Source: CAZDKK01 sp964603725 (GTDB taxonomy: Bacteria; Eisenbacteria; RBG-16-71-46; CAIMUX01; WJJG01). Taken from it: 64,000 nucleotides of DNA. Shown in pieces: positions 18,696 to 27,633 of the stretch. The notes beneath the pieces are model-generated. The model saw only the letters and a list, made by a program, of their open reading frames with translations. It searched no databases and was not told the DNA's origin. The first letter of the stretch is position 1. The number at the start of each line of letters is the position of its first letter. Location: assembly GCA_964603725.1 (NCBI GenBank), contig CAZRWW010000022.1:1-64000 (forward strand), written 5' to 3'. A program made the translations under genes and the position numbers.

Positions 18696-18930
18696 TGGGC
18701 TGCTGTGATTTTTGGGTGATTTCGATGTCGGGTCGTCGCGATCCCGCATTCTCCCCCTCCCGGTCCGCGGCGGTCCCCGATCGCATGCAGTCGCCGCTGC
18801 TCCGATTCCGAGTCGCGCCGGTCTGGCGGCTGGGCTATCTTCCTCGATCGATCCGGCGCGGGTGCCGGCCCCGCCGCCGGACGCGCCGACCGCGCGCCAA
18901 GAACCCCGCCGGCAGGGAGAGCCAAGGTCC

Positions 18931-20523
18931 ATGGAAGCCCTCAGCGTGTTTCTGGCGGTCCTGCCGGTGCTCGTCATCTTTCTGCTGCTGCTCCTGCGGC
19001 GCACGGCGGCCGACGTGGCGGGCGTCATCGGCTGGGTCGTCACGGCCCTGGTGGCCGTCTTCTACTTCCGCACCGCTCCGGCCGTGGTGGGGCTCGCCTC
19101 GCTCGACGGGATCCTGGGATCGTTCCCGATCAGCCTGATGGTGGCGGCCAGCATCTTCCAGATGACCTTCATGCTCGAGACCGGGGCGGTCCGGCGGATC
19201 GTGATCGGCATGAAGGCGGTCTCGCCGCGCAACCGCGTGGCGCAGATCCTGATGATCAACGTCGGCTTCGGCACGCTCATCACCGCCCTCGGGGCGACGC
19301 CGGTGTCGATCCTGCCGCCGATCATGCTCGCGCTCGGCTACTCGAGCTTCGTCGCCATCGCCCTGCCGGCGATCGGCTACGACAGCCTCTGCACCTATGC
19401 GCTGCTGGCGATCCCGGCGGTCGTCTACACCGATGTCCTCGCCCCGATCGCGCGCCAGGCCGGGGTCGAGCTGACCCTGCAGCAGGCCGGCTTCCTCTTC
19501 GCGCGCTACATACCGATCGTGACCGCGGGGATCGCGCTGGGGATGTTCTGGATCGTCGGCCGTGGCCGGATGATGGTGCAGGGGTTCCTGCCCGCCCTCC
19601 TCACCGGCGGGATCGCCTGGCTCGTCTGCTACCTGATGGCCGCCGCGGACCTCGTGCCGCTGACGGGCGTCGTGGCCGGAGTGGCCATCATCCTGGCCTT
19701 CGCGCTCGTCCTGGCGGCGCGCCGCCTGCCGGTCTACGACGAGGGGGTCTTGACGGCGGAGGACCGGGCGGTCAAGGACGGCATGGGCCTGCTGCGGGCG
19801 GTAAGCCCCTGGTTGCTGCTGCTGGCGTTCGCCACGCTCGTCAACTTGAAGGCGCTGCCCTTCTTCGACCTCTTCTTCCGCGAGATCCCGGTCGCCGTTC
19901 CGGTCGTCCCCGGCCGGCCCACGCCGCTGCGGGTGCTCTGGCAGGCCTACACCTGGGTGCTGGTCGCGACCCTGCTGGCGGCCGTGTTCCTCAAGCCGAG
20001 CGGCGCGCAGTGGCGCGCGATCCTCAGTCGCACCGCCCGGCGCGCGCCCCGGCCGGTCCTGGCCGCGGCGGTCTACTTCGCGATCGCCTACGTGATCAAC
20101 CACTCGGGGAAGAACGCCGAGTGGGCGCTCATCGACCAGGGCCGCAACATGGTGCACGTCCTGGCCCAGGCCACCGCCGGCGCCTTCGGGTCGGCCTACG
20201 GGTTCGCCGCGCCCTACCTGGGGATGTTCGCGGGCTTCATCGCCGGCTCGGAGACGAGCGCGATCGCCATGCTGAGCCGCTTCCACGTCGAGACGGCCGC
20301 CGCGCTCGGCAAGCCGATGTCGATCGGCCTGCTGCTGGCGGCCGCCGGCGGGATCGGCGGCGGTCTGGCGTCGGTGATCTCGCCCGCCAAGCTCCAGAAT
20401 GCCGCCGCCATCATCGACCGGATCGGCGAGGAGGGGCGCGTCCTGCGCTCGACGACGGTGATCAGCCTGGCCATCACGCTGCTGGCGGCGGTGGCCACGC
20501 TGATCTGGGTCGTGCGGGGGTAG
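18931..20523 (+). CDS. lctP: L-lactate permease family transporter
   Basis: A 530-residue inner-membrane protein with about 12-14 hydrophobic segments. ATG 18931 opens the first membrane helix and is preceded by GGGAGAG; the frame is open upstream but overlaps the promoter region of the lysine-rich gene. Family features are the duplicated half domains, the segments SFPISLMVAASIFQMTFMLE and GFGTLITALGATPVSILPP, and the C-terminal GGLASVISPAKLQNAAAI, matching the SPQ-type loop of LctP/LldP permeases that import lactate or glycolate with protons. No lactate dehydrogenase gene adjoins it; the D-2-hydroxyacid dehydrogenase 5 kb away could be functionally linked (inference). Confidence 0.86.
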   Translation: MEALSVFLAVLPVLVIFLLLLLRRTAADVAGVIGWVVTALVAVFYFRTAPAVVGLASLDGILGSFPISLMVAASIFQMTFMLETGAVRRIVIGMKAVSPRNRVAQILMINVGFGTLITALGATPVSILPPIMLALGYSSFVAIALPAIGYDSLCTYALLAIPAVVYTDVLAPIARQAGVELTLQQAGFLFARYIPIVTAGIALGMFWIVGRGRMMVQGFLPALLTGGIAWLVCYLMAAADLVPLTGVVAGVAIILAFALVLAARRLPVYDEGVLTAEDRAVKDGMGLLRAVSPWLLLLAFATLVNLKALPFFDLFFREIPVAVPVVPGRPTPLRVLWQAYTWVLVATLLAAVFLKPSGAQWRAILSRTARRAPRPVLAAAVYFAIAYVINHSGKNAEWALIDQGRNMVHVLAQATAGAFGSAYGFAAPYLGMFAGFIAGSETSAIAMLSRFHVETAAALGKPMSIGLLLAAAGGIGGGLASVISPAKLQNAAAIIDRIGEEGRVLRSTTVISLAITLLAAVATLIWVVRG

Positions 20524-20589
20524 GAGCGCCGGCGGGCGGAGCGCCGGCGAGCCCACCCGGGTCCGGCTTGCCTGACGCGCCGGCGTCGG

Positions 20590-21303
20590 CTAGGAGGTCC
20601 GCCCGGGAAGGGGCACGACGCCCGCGTGGATCGCCGCCACGCCGAGGGTGCACGGGGTGTGCTCGACGCGCTCCAGGCCGGCGGCGCGCATCAGCGCCGC
20701 CAGCTCCGCGGGCGCATGGAAGGCCTCGGTCGAGTCGCGCAGGTGCCGGTAGGCCCACCGATCCCCGCTGATGAGCCGCCCGAGGGCCGGTATGACGTGC
20801 CGCAGGTAGGCGCGCGTCATCAGCCGGGCGCGGTGCGCCGCGGGCGGGGCGGTCTCCAGACAGACCACGCGGCCGCCGGGCCGCACGACCCGCACTTGCT
20901 CCCGCAGGACCGCCAGCGCGTCGGGCACGTTGCGCAGGAGAAACCCCGAGGTCGCCGCGTCGAAGGCGCCGTCGCCGAAGGGCAGGCGCCGCGCGTCGCC
21001 ACAGCACCACGCGATGCGTTTCGCGCGATCCGCGCGCCGGCCGACCGCCAGCATGCCGGGCGAGAAGTCGATGGCCGCGATGCGCGCGCGCGCGTCGAGC
21101 TTCAACGCCGCGCAGGCGAACTCGCCCGTCCCCGCGCCAACGTCCAGCAGACGGCCGCCGGGCGGCAGCGCCGCCGCGCGAATCGCCGTGCGCCGCCAGG
21201 CCCGGTCGCGCCCCAAGGTCATCAGGCCGTTGGCCAGGCGATAGCGTCGCGCGAGGCGATCGAACATCGCCCGGATGCGCTCGGGCGCCGGCGATTCACG
21301 CAA
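20590..21303 (-). CDS. ubiE: UbiE/MenG-type quinone methyltransferase
   Basis: A 237-residue SAM-dependent methyltransferase of the ubiquinone/menaquinone C-methyltransferase family, acting on demethylmenaquinone or the ubiquinone precursor. N-terminal MFDRLARRYRLAN with GRDRAWRR is the family opening; LLDVGAGTGEFA is SAM motif I; FGDGAFDAATSGFLLRNVPD and VRPGGRVVCLE are the later motifs. The start is uncertain: a TTG at 21303 overlaps the end of the upstream peptidase gene by eight bases and no ribosome site is clear, but the family needs residues before MFDRL. The gene probably belongs to one transcript with the M18 peptidase. Confidence 0.85.
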   Translation of the reverse strand: MRESPAPERIRAMFDRLARRYRLANGLMTLGRDRAWRRTAIRAAALPPGGRLLDVGAGTGEFACAALKLDARARIAAIDFSPGMLAVGRRADRAKRIAWCCGDARRLPFGDGAFDAATSGFLLRNVPDALAVLREQVRVVRPGGRVVCLETAPPAAHRARLMTRAYLRHVIPALGRLISGDRWAYRHLRDSTEAFHAPAELAALMRAAGLERVEHTPCTLGVAAIHAGVVPLPGRTS

Positions 21304-22603
21304 CGAAGTGCTCCCGCAGCGCGCGGACCATGTGCTCCTGGTCCAGGACGCCGCCGGTCTCGCGGATCGAGTGCATCGACAGCATCGGGCTGCCCACGTC
21401 GACGGCGGGGACGCCCAGGCGCGTGGCGGTCATGGGGCCGATGGTGGAGCCGCAGGCCAGATCGGTCCGGTGGACGTAGCGCTGCACCGGGACGCCGGCG
21501 CGCGCCGCGCACTGCTCGAACCAGCGGGCGGTCTCGGGGCTGGTCGCATAGCGCTGCTGGGCGTTGACCTTGATCACCGGGCCCCCGTTCAACAGCGGCC
21601 GGTGTCGCGGGTCGTGGAAGTCGGCGAAGCTGGGGTGCACGGCGTGGGCGCCGTCGACCGACACGAGCAAGCTGCGGGCGAGCGAGCGGTGCCAATCCTC
21701 ACGGCCGGTCCCGTCCCGCAAAACGATGCGCTCCAGGGTCGCATCCAAGAAGAGCGAAGCCGCACCGGCCAGCGTCTGCGAGCCGATCTCCTCGCTGTCG
21801 AAGAGCGCGGCGACGCACGTGGCCGCCGGCGGATCGTTGATGCGGAGCAGGGCGCTCAGCACGGCGTGCGTGCCCGCCAGGTTGTCGATGCGCGGCGCGA
21901 AGATGAGCTCGCCATCCAGTCCGCCACAGGTTGCCGGCTGAGTGTCCACGACCTCGAGGTCGGCCGCGACGACGTCACGAGCGGCGATGCCGGCCTGCTC
22001 GGCGAGCAGCGTCAACACCCGCCGTGGATCGAGGGTCTCCTGCGCGCCCAGGCCGCAGATCGGCGGGAGGTGCTGCTGCTTGTTGAGGACGAGGCCCTTG
22101 TCGTTGACCTCGCGATTGAAGTGGATCGCGAGCTGCGGGATGCGGCACAGCGGCCGGTCGCCGCGCACCAGCACCGTGCGCAGGACGCCGTCTGCCGCCT
22201 GCACGTGCAGCCTGCCGGCCAGGGTCAGGTCGCGGTCCGTCCAGCTCGCCAGCAGCGGGCCGCCGTAGACCTCGACGCCGAGCTGGATGTAGCCGCTGGC
22301 CGCATAGGGCGCATTGGGCTTCAAGCGCAGACCCGGGGCGTCCGTGTGCGCCCCGGCGATGCGGAAGCCGGCCGCCGCTGGCGGCTCGCCGCCGATGACC
22401 GTCGCGATCACCGAGGTGTGGCGGCGCACGACGAAGTACCGGCCGCCGGGCGCGAGCTGCCAGGCCGCGGCCTCGTCCAGGCGTTGGAACCCGGCGGCGG
22501 CCAGGCGCCGGCACGCCTCGGCCACGGCGTGGGCCGCGGTGGGAGAGGCGTCGATGAACTGCAGCAGATCGCGCGTCGTGGCGCGCGAGTCGTCCGGCAT
22601 CAT
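21296..22603 (-). CDS. apeB: M18-family aspartyl aminopeptidase
   Basis: A 435-residue cytosolic metallo-aminopeptidase of the M18 family (DNPEP/ApeB), which removes N-terminal acidic residues and forms dodecameric tetrahedra. ATG 22603 is supported by AAGGAG nine bases upstream; a second ATG follows directly. Zinc ligands and catalytic motifs are visible: AHTDAPGL (His86, Asp88), PRIDNLAGT, DSEEIGSQTL with the catalytic Glu, and MHSIRE near the C-terminus. The methyltransferase gene follows with an eight-base overlap. It is divergent from the quinone oxidoreductase gene. Confidence 0.91.
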   Translation of the reverse strand: MMPDDSRATTRDLLQFIDASPTAAHAVAEACRRLAAAGFQRLDEAAAWQLAPGGRYFVVRRHTSVIATVIGGEPPAAAGFRIAGAHTDAPGLRLKPNAPYAASGYIQLGVEVYGGPLLASWTDRDLTLAGRLHVQAADGVLRTVLVRGDRPLCRIPQLAIHFNREVNDKGLVLNKQQHLPPICGLGAQETLDPRRVLTLLAEQAGIAARDVVAADLEVVDTQPATCGGLDGELIFAPRIDNLAGTHAVLSALLRINDPPAATCVAALFDSEEIGSQTLAGAASLFLDATLERIVLRDGTGREDWHRSLARSLLVSVDGAHAVHPSFADFHDPRHRPLLNGGPVIKVNAQQRYATSPETARWFEQCAARAGVPVQRYVHRTDLACGSTIGPMTATRLGVPAVDVGSPMLSMHSIRETGGVLDQEHMVRALREHFVA

Positions 22604-22838
22604 GATGGCGTGCTCCTTGCCCGGGTCCGAGCCCTGATCGACCGGCCGCGCGCGGCGGGCGACCGGCCGGTCCGGCGCCGACGGCGCGCCGCCGGGACGA
22701 AGCGCCGCGCGCCGGCCCGCGCGCCAGCATACCCAGTGGGGGGCCTTCATGGAAAGCAGCGGATGGCGGCGGGGCAGGGGACCGGGAGGCGGATGGCCGT
22801 GGACCGGCGCGGCCGGCTCGCCTAATCTCCGGAGCGAC

Positions 22839-23888
22839 ATGCACACACGGGCCATCTTCATCGAGCGGCTGGGGCCTCCGGAGGTCCTGGTGGAGCGCGA
22901 GGTAGCGCTGCGGGCGCCCGGCACGGGCGAGGCGCACGTGCGCGTTCTGGCCGCGGGGGTCAACTTCGCGGATCTGATGATGCGCATGGGGCTCTACGGC
23001 ACGGTGCCCCCGCGGCCGTTCAGCCCCGGCTTCGAGGTGGCCGGCGAGATCGTGCGCACCGGGGCCGACGCGGGCGCGTGGCGCTCCGGGGACCGCGTCA
23101 TCGCCTTGATGCGCCACGGCGGCTACGCACGCGACATCGTCCTGCCGGTGGACCACCTGTTCCCCTGGCCGGGGCGGCTCGAGCCCGCGCAGGCGGCCGC
23201 GCTGCCGGTGGTTTTCCTCACCGCCTGGATCTGCCTCTTCCGTGCCGGGGCCGCGCGAGCCGGTGAAACGGTCCTCGTGCTCGGCGCGGCCGGCGGCGTG
23301 GGCACCGCGGCTGTACAACTCGCCCGGCGCTCCGGGTTGCGCGTGTTCGGCACCGCCGGAACGCCGTCCAAACGCGACTTTGTCGAGGCGCGCCTGGGAG
23401 CGGAAGCCTGCTTCGACTCGGCCGGCGACTGGGAGTGCCAGTTGCGCGCGACGATCGGGCCGCGCGGCCTCGATCTCGCGCTGGATCCGGTCGGCGGCGG
23501 GGCGACCCGCGCCTGCCGCCGGCTGCTCGCGCCGTTGGGGCGGGTCGTGTTCTATGGGTTGAGCCAGGCCGCTCCCGGAGTGCGCCGCAACTGGCTGCAG
23601 GTGGCCTGGGCCTGGCTGCGCACGCCGCGCATCCATCCGCTCGACCTGGTCGCGCCCAACCAGGGCGTCCACGGCGTGCATCTCCTGCACCTCGGCGCGC
23701 GGGAGGGTTTGTTGCGGGAAGCCTATGCGGCGATGCTGCCGGACTTCGCCAGCGGCGCGCTCTTCCCGGTGCTCGACCGCTGCTTCCCGCTCACGGCCCT
23801 CGGTGCCGCCGCGGCGCACCGCCATCTGCACCAGCGGCGCAACCTCGGCAAGGTGGTATTGATCGCCGAGGCGCCGACCGCTCCTTGA
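22839..23888 (+). CDS. Quinone oxidoreductase-like medium-chain dehydrogenase
   Basis: A 349-residue zinc-free MDR protein. ATG 22839 (MHTRAIFIERLG) has GGAG four bases upstream. The N-terminal GroES-like part includes VLAAGVNFADLMMRMG and SPGFEVAGEIV; the NADPH-binding part has VLGAAGGVGTAAVQLA. The pattern with FADLMMRMGLY and a VFYGLSQ strand recalls the VAT-1/synaptic vesicle-like branch of quinone oxidoreductases. Substrate is unknown. Its last codons overlap the predicted promoter of the next gene. Confidence 0.84.
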   Translation: MHTRAIFIERLGPPEVLVEREVALRAPGTGEAHVRVLAAGVNFADLMMRMGLYGTVPPRPFSPGFEVAGEIVRTGADAGAWRSGDRVIALMRHGGYARDIVLPVDHLFPWPGRLEPAQAAALPVVFLTAWICLFRAGAARAGETVLVLGAAGGVGTAAVQLARRSGLRVFGTAGTPSKRDFVEARLGAEACFDSAGDWECQLRATIGPRGLDLALDPVGGGATRACRRLLAPLGRVVFYGLSQAAPGVRRNWLQVAWAWLRTPRIHPLDLVAPNQGVHGVHLLHLGAREGLLREAYAAMLPDFASGALFPVLDRCFPLTALGAAAAHRHLHQRRNLGKVVLIAEAPTAP

Positions 23889-23912
23889 CCTCTCGGGGCC
23901 GATCCCTAGAAT
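23885..23912 (+). promoter_or_regulatory. Sigma-70-type promoter upstream of the Ig-like lipoprotein gene
   Basis: TTGACC (23885-23890) and TAGAAT (23907-23912) are 16 bases apart, giving a leader of about 90 bases to the start at 24012. The -35 box overlaps the stop codon of the preceding oxidoreductase gene. Confidence 0.55.
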
Positions 23913-24011
23913 AGCGCTGGAACCGTGCTATGCTGCCGGTGTGCAGCCGTGGGTCTCGCACAGCGTCCGGCGGGGCGCCGTCCATGGACTACGGAAAGGA
24001 AGGGTAATCGC

Positions 24012-26348
24012 ATGAACTCGCGTACACACTACATTCTGGCACTGGGCCTGCTGCTGCTGGCCGTGTTGCCGCTGGGTTGCGGCGGAGACGACGACAACGG
24101 CGGCGGCGGGGGCGGCGGTCTGAAGGGCGACTACGAGATCTTCGCGGGCTTCGCGCCCGCGGCCGTGGAAGACGCGGCCACGGAGGGGATGGTCTTCGTG
24201 GCGACCGTCGAGCGGCTCAACAGCGCCGATCCTTCGGCGAAGACCGCGGTGGTCACGGTCAACGAAACGACGATTCCCCTCGTGACCAGTGAGAGCACCG
24301 ACGCGGAGGCAATCTTCCGCAGCACGACGATCGCCTATGAGGCCGATGAGGTCTACGCCGTCTCGATCACGATCGGCGGGGAAACGGCGACCTCGACCAT
24401 CACGGCGCCTGACTATGAGAGCGTGGTCACGATCACGGCGCCCGCGGAGGGTGCGAGCTTCACGCCGGGCCAGGCCCTGGCCGTGGCCTGGAGCTATACC
24501 GGCACGACGCCGACCAAGGCCGTGCTCGAGGTCGTGGGCAGCACGACGACGACCGACGAGACCGTCTACGAGCAAGTCCTCAGCGGCGCCACGCAGAGCG
24601 TGTCGATCCCCGGCGCGGAGACGAACACGTGGAGCAGCTTCGCCGAGGTGGCCATCGGCGTCGCGGTCGGCGTGACGCAGACCTGGTCGGGCAGCGTGGC
24701 TTCGGAGGGCAGTTACAGCTTCGTGCTGCTCTCGACCGATGAGGTGACCGTCCATCCCGAGGGTGGGGCCGTGACCTGGACGGTGACCGTCACGCCGGCG
24801 AGCGCTTCGATCGCCACCGGCGCCACGACGGCTGTCACCGTTGCGATCGAAGACGACGAGGGCGATCCGCCCCCCGTGGGGACTCAGGTCAATCTCGCGG
24901 TCAGCCCCACCGGCGCCGCGACGATCTCTCCGGCCAGCGTCACCACCAACGCGGCCGGCACGGCCACCGCGACGCTGACGGCCGGGTCGAATCCCGGCGC
25001 CGTGACCGTGACCGCCGTCGTGCCGTCGCTCGGCAACATCAGCGACGCGGCAACCGTGACGATCACCGGAGGCGGCGGGCCGGCGGGAGCCTACGACATC
25101 GCGGCCGGCTTTCTGATGGCCGCGGAGTCCGGGGGATACTTCCTGGCGGTCGTGCACCGCGTCAACGCGAGCGACCCCTCGGCGATGCTGGCCACGGTTA
25201 CCGTCAACGGCACGCCGGTGCCGATGACGCCTGCGCCCGCCAGCGACGACACCTCGGCGGTCTTCCAGTCCGCCAGCATCTCCTACGCGCCCAGCACGCC
25301 CTATACGGTCGTGGTGACCCTGGGCGGGGCGACCGCCACGTCGAGCTTCACCTCGCCAAGTTATGAGTGCGTGCTGACCCTGACCTCGCCCGCCCCGATG
25401 AGCACATTCACGCCCGGCGTGGACATCCAGGCCGCCTGGACGCTCAACGGCACGAATCCCCCGATGATCCGGCTCGTGGCGGGGGGTGACACCTCCAATC
25501 CGGGCGATCCGGGGTACACCAACGTCGAGCTGGCCGGGACGGCGCGATCCTACACCGTCGATACGTCGCAGTGGACGAGCTACTCGATGGCGATGGTCGG
25601 CGTCAGCGTCGAGCAGTACTACAGCTTCACGGGCACATTGGCGTCCGCCAACAGCGCCAGCTACGTGAACCTGACGACCGATGCCGTCCTGCTGGTCGCG
25701 GCCGGGGGCGGTGACGACTGGTACGTGTCGGTCGGCACGCACAAGGGCATGCTCGCGCCCAACGGCACGGACACGACCACCGTGCAGGCGCGCGTGGAGA
25801 ACATCCTCAGCAATCCCTGCCCGGACGGCTCGACCGTGACCTTCGCGGTCTCGGGGCCCGGCACGCTCACCGCCACGAGCGCGCAGACGGTGAACGGCTG
25901 GGCCACGACGACGCTGGTGGCCGGCACCGAGGAGGGCACGGTCACGATCACGGCCGAAGCCTTTGGAGACACCGACGAGACCTATGTCGAGATCTCGGAG
26001 GGAGGCTTCGCGGAGTACTACATGCTTGTCACCTTCCCGGACCTGGATCCGGAGAATCCGATCCTCGCGCCGGGCGGAAGCACGCGGGTGCACGTGAGCC
26101 TCAAGACGATCCTGGAGGAGCAGCCCTGCCCGAACGGGACGGCGATCACCCTGTGGTCGCAGACGATCACGGGCGCCACCGACTACCTCACGTTCGGCGC
26201 CACGACGTTGAGCACCGTCGACGGCGAGGCGGAGACGACCGTCACGGCCGGGATGGCCGTGCCGCTCGGGAACATGGTCATCGTGCACGCGGAGACCGAC
26301 GCGGTCGAGTACGAAGGCGGCATGGGGGTGCTGTTGGTCATGCAATGA
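24012..26348 (+). CDS. Large lipoprotein with duplicated beta modules and Big_1/Ig-like domains
   Basis: A 778-residue predicted surface lipoprotein. ATG 24012 follows AAGGAAGGG (23996-24004). The lipobox is LPLGC with Cys23, then an acidic/glycine linker (GGDDDNGGGGGGG). A module at about 36-235 opens with GDYEIFAGFAPAA and is repeated at about 358-560 (GAYDIAAGFLMAA), with shared landmarks SADPSA/SDPSA, ATSTI/ATSSF and SFTPG/TFTPG. Each is followed by an Ig-like Big_1-type domain (about 260-350 and 580-690: TVTVTPASASIATGATTAVT, APNGTDTTTVQARV), and a third such domain ends the protein. Such domains serve in surface adhesion or stalk structures; the repeated module was not recognised. It precedes the mannoside cluster by 76 bases. 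Confidence 0.82.
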   Translation: MNSRTHYILALGLLLLAVLPLGCGGDDDNGGGGGGGLKGDYEIFAGFAPAAVEDAATEGMVFVATVERLNSADPSAKTAVVTVNETTIPLVTSESTDAEAIFRSTTIAYEADEVYAVSITIGGETATSTITAPDYESVVTITAPAEGASFTPGQALAVAWSYTGTTPTKAVLEVVGSTTTTDETVYEQVLSGATQSVSIPGAETNTWSSFAEVAIGVAVGVTQTWSGSVASEGSYSFVLLSTDEVTVHPEGGAVTWTVTVTPASASIATGATTAVTVAIEDDEGDPPPVGTQVNLAVSPTGAATISPASVTTNAAGTATATLTAGSNPGAVTVTAVVPSLGNISDAATVTITGGGGPAGAYDIAAGFLMAAESGGYFLAVVHRVNASDPSAMLATVTVNGTPVPMTPAPASDDTSAVFQSASISYAPSTPYTVVVTLGGATATSSFTSPSYECVLTLTSPAPMSTFTPGVDIQAAWTLNGTNPPMIRLVAGGDTSNPGDPGYTNVELAGTARSYTVDTSQWTSYSMAMVGVSVEQYYSFTGTLASANSASYVNLTTDAVLLVAAGGGDDWYVSVGTHKGMLAPNGTDTTTVQARVENILSNPCPDGSTVTFAVSGPGTLTATSAQTVNGWATTTLVAGTEEGTVTITAEAFGDTDETYVEISEGGFAEYYMLVTFPDLDPENPILAPGGSTRVHVSLKTILEEQPCPNGTAITLWSQTITGATDYLTFGATTLSTVDGEAETTVTAGMAVPLGNMVIVHAETDAVEYEGGMGVLLVMQ

Positions 26349-26424
26349 TGCGCGGCGTGACGGGCACGCTCGAGCGCCGGCGCGGTCAGGGCCGGCGCTC
26401 GAGCTCTCAAGATCGGATGTGTTG

Positions 26425-27609
26425 ATGATCTTCGCTGCTCGACTGAGCGCGATCGGGCAGGCCGCGGCGGCCGTGCTCCTCGGGGGCGCCGCCGCGGCCG
26501 GTCTGCTTACGGGAACCGCGCGGGCATCCGACCCCGAGCCCTTCCCCGTCCCCCGCATCCCCTGGTCCCCGCGCCACTACGTCTGCTGCCGCGCGGCCGA
26601 GCCGCCCGCCATCGACGGCCGGATCGTTGAGGCGGCCTGGGCCCAGGCCCCCTGGACCGAGCCCTTCACCGACATCCAGGGGCCGCTGGTTCCGGAGCCC
26701 CGCCATCTCACGCGCGCGAAGATGCTATGGGATGGAGATTACTTGTACATCGCGGCCGCGCTCGAGGAGCCGCACGTGTGGGGCACGCTCACCGAGCGCG
26801 ACGCGGTGATCTATCACGACAACGATTTCGAGGTCTTCATCGATCCCGACGGCGACACGCACGAGTACTACGAACTCGAGATCAACGCCCTGGGCACGGT
26901 GTGGGACCTGCTCCTGATCAAGCCCTATCGTGATGGCGGGCCGGCGGTCAACGCCTGGGACATCGCCGGGCTCTTGAGCGCCGTGCACATCGAGGGCACG
27001 TTGAACGATCCGTCCGACACCGACACCGGTTGGTCGGTGGAGATCGCGCTGCCGTGGAAGGTACTGGCCGAGTGCGCCCATCGCCCCGCCCCGCCGGCCG
27101 CGGGCGATCAGTGGCGGATCAACTTCTCGCGGGTCGAGTGGCAGGCCCGGGTCGAGGGCGGCCGCTACATCAAGCGCACCGACCCGCAGACCGGCCGGGC
27201 GCTGCCCGAGGACAACTGGGTGTGGTCGCCCCAGGGGTTGATCGCCATGCACTACCCCGAGATGTGGGGCTACGTGCAGTTCTCCGACGCACCCGCGGGA
27301 GCGGAGGGATTCCGCCCGGACCCCTGCGGCGCAGCGCGCTGGGCGCTCCAGCGGATCTACTACGCGCAGCGCGAGCACTACCAACGCCGCGGAGCGTTCG
27401 CGCCCGCGCTGTCGGCGCTGGAGGCGCTCGGGGCGCTCGAGCCGCGCGGGGCGCTCGAGCCGCGCGGGGCGCTGGGCTTGTCCGACCCGGAGCTGTCCAC
27501 CTACCGGTCGAAGCTCGAGCTGGAGGGCACGACCGACTTGTTCGAAGCCCGGCTGCGCTGCCCCGACGGGGCGCATCTGCGCATCCGCCAGGATGGCAGA
27601 ATCTGGTGA
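26425..27609 (+). CDS. Exported CBM9-like carbohydrate-binding protein
   Basis: A 394-residue exported protein. The start at ATG 26425 is a choice among GTG 26419, TTG 26422 and ATG 26425; the ribosome site is weak. Residues 1-34 are a signal peptide (GGAAAAGLLTGTARA). Residues about 50-290 resemble family 9 carbohydrate-binding (DOMON-like) domains: PPAIDGRIVEAAWAQAPWT, WDGDYLYIAAALEEPHVW, FEVFIDPDGDTHEYYELEIN, WSVEIALPW, WRINFSRVEW. Residues about 330-350 contain the in-frame repeat GALEPRGALEPR from two perfect 18-bp copies (27431-27466). It is the first gene of a cluster with a sodium symporter and mannoside enzymes, so sugar or glycan binding is likely. Confidence 0.82.
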   Translation: MIFAARLSAIGQAAAAVLLGGAAAAGLLTGTARASDPEPFPVPRIPWSPRHYVCCRAAEPPAIDGRIVEAAWAQAPWTEPFTDIQGPLVPEPRHLTRAKMLWDGDYLYIAAALEEPHVWGTLTERDAVIYHDNDFEVFIDPDGDTHEYYELEINALGTVWDLLLIKPYRDGGPAVNAWDIAGLLSAVHIEGTLNDPSDTDTGWSVEIALPWKVLAECAHRPAPPAAGDQWRINFSRVEWQARVEGGRYIKRTDPQTGRALPEDNWVWSPQGLIAMHYPEMWGYVQFSDAPAGAEGFRPDPCGAARWALQRIYYAQREHYQRRGAFAPALSALEALGALEPRGALEPRGALGLSDPELSTYRSKLELEGTTDLFEARLRCPDGAHLRIRQDGRIW

Positions 27610-27633
27610 TCGCTCCGCGGAGGACGTGAGCGC

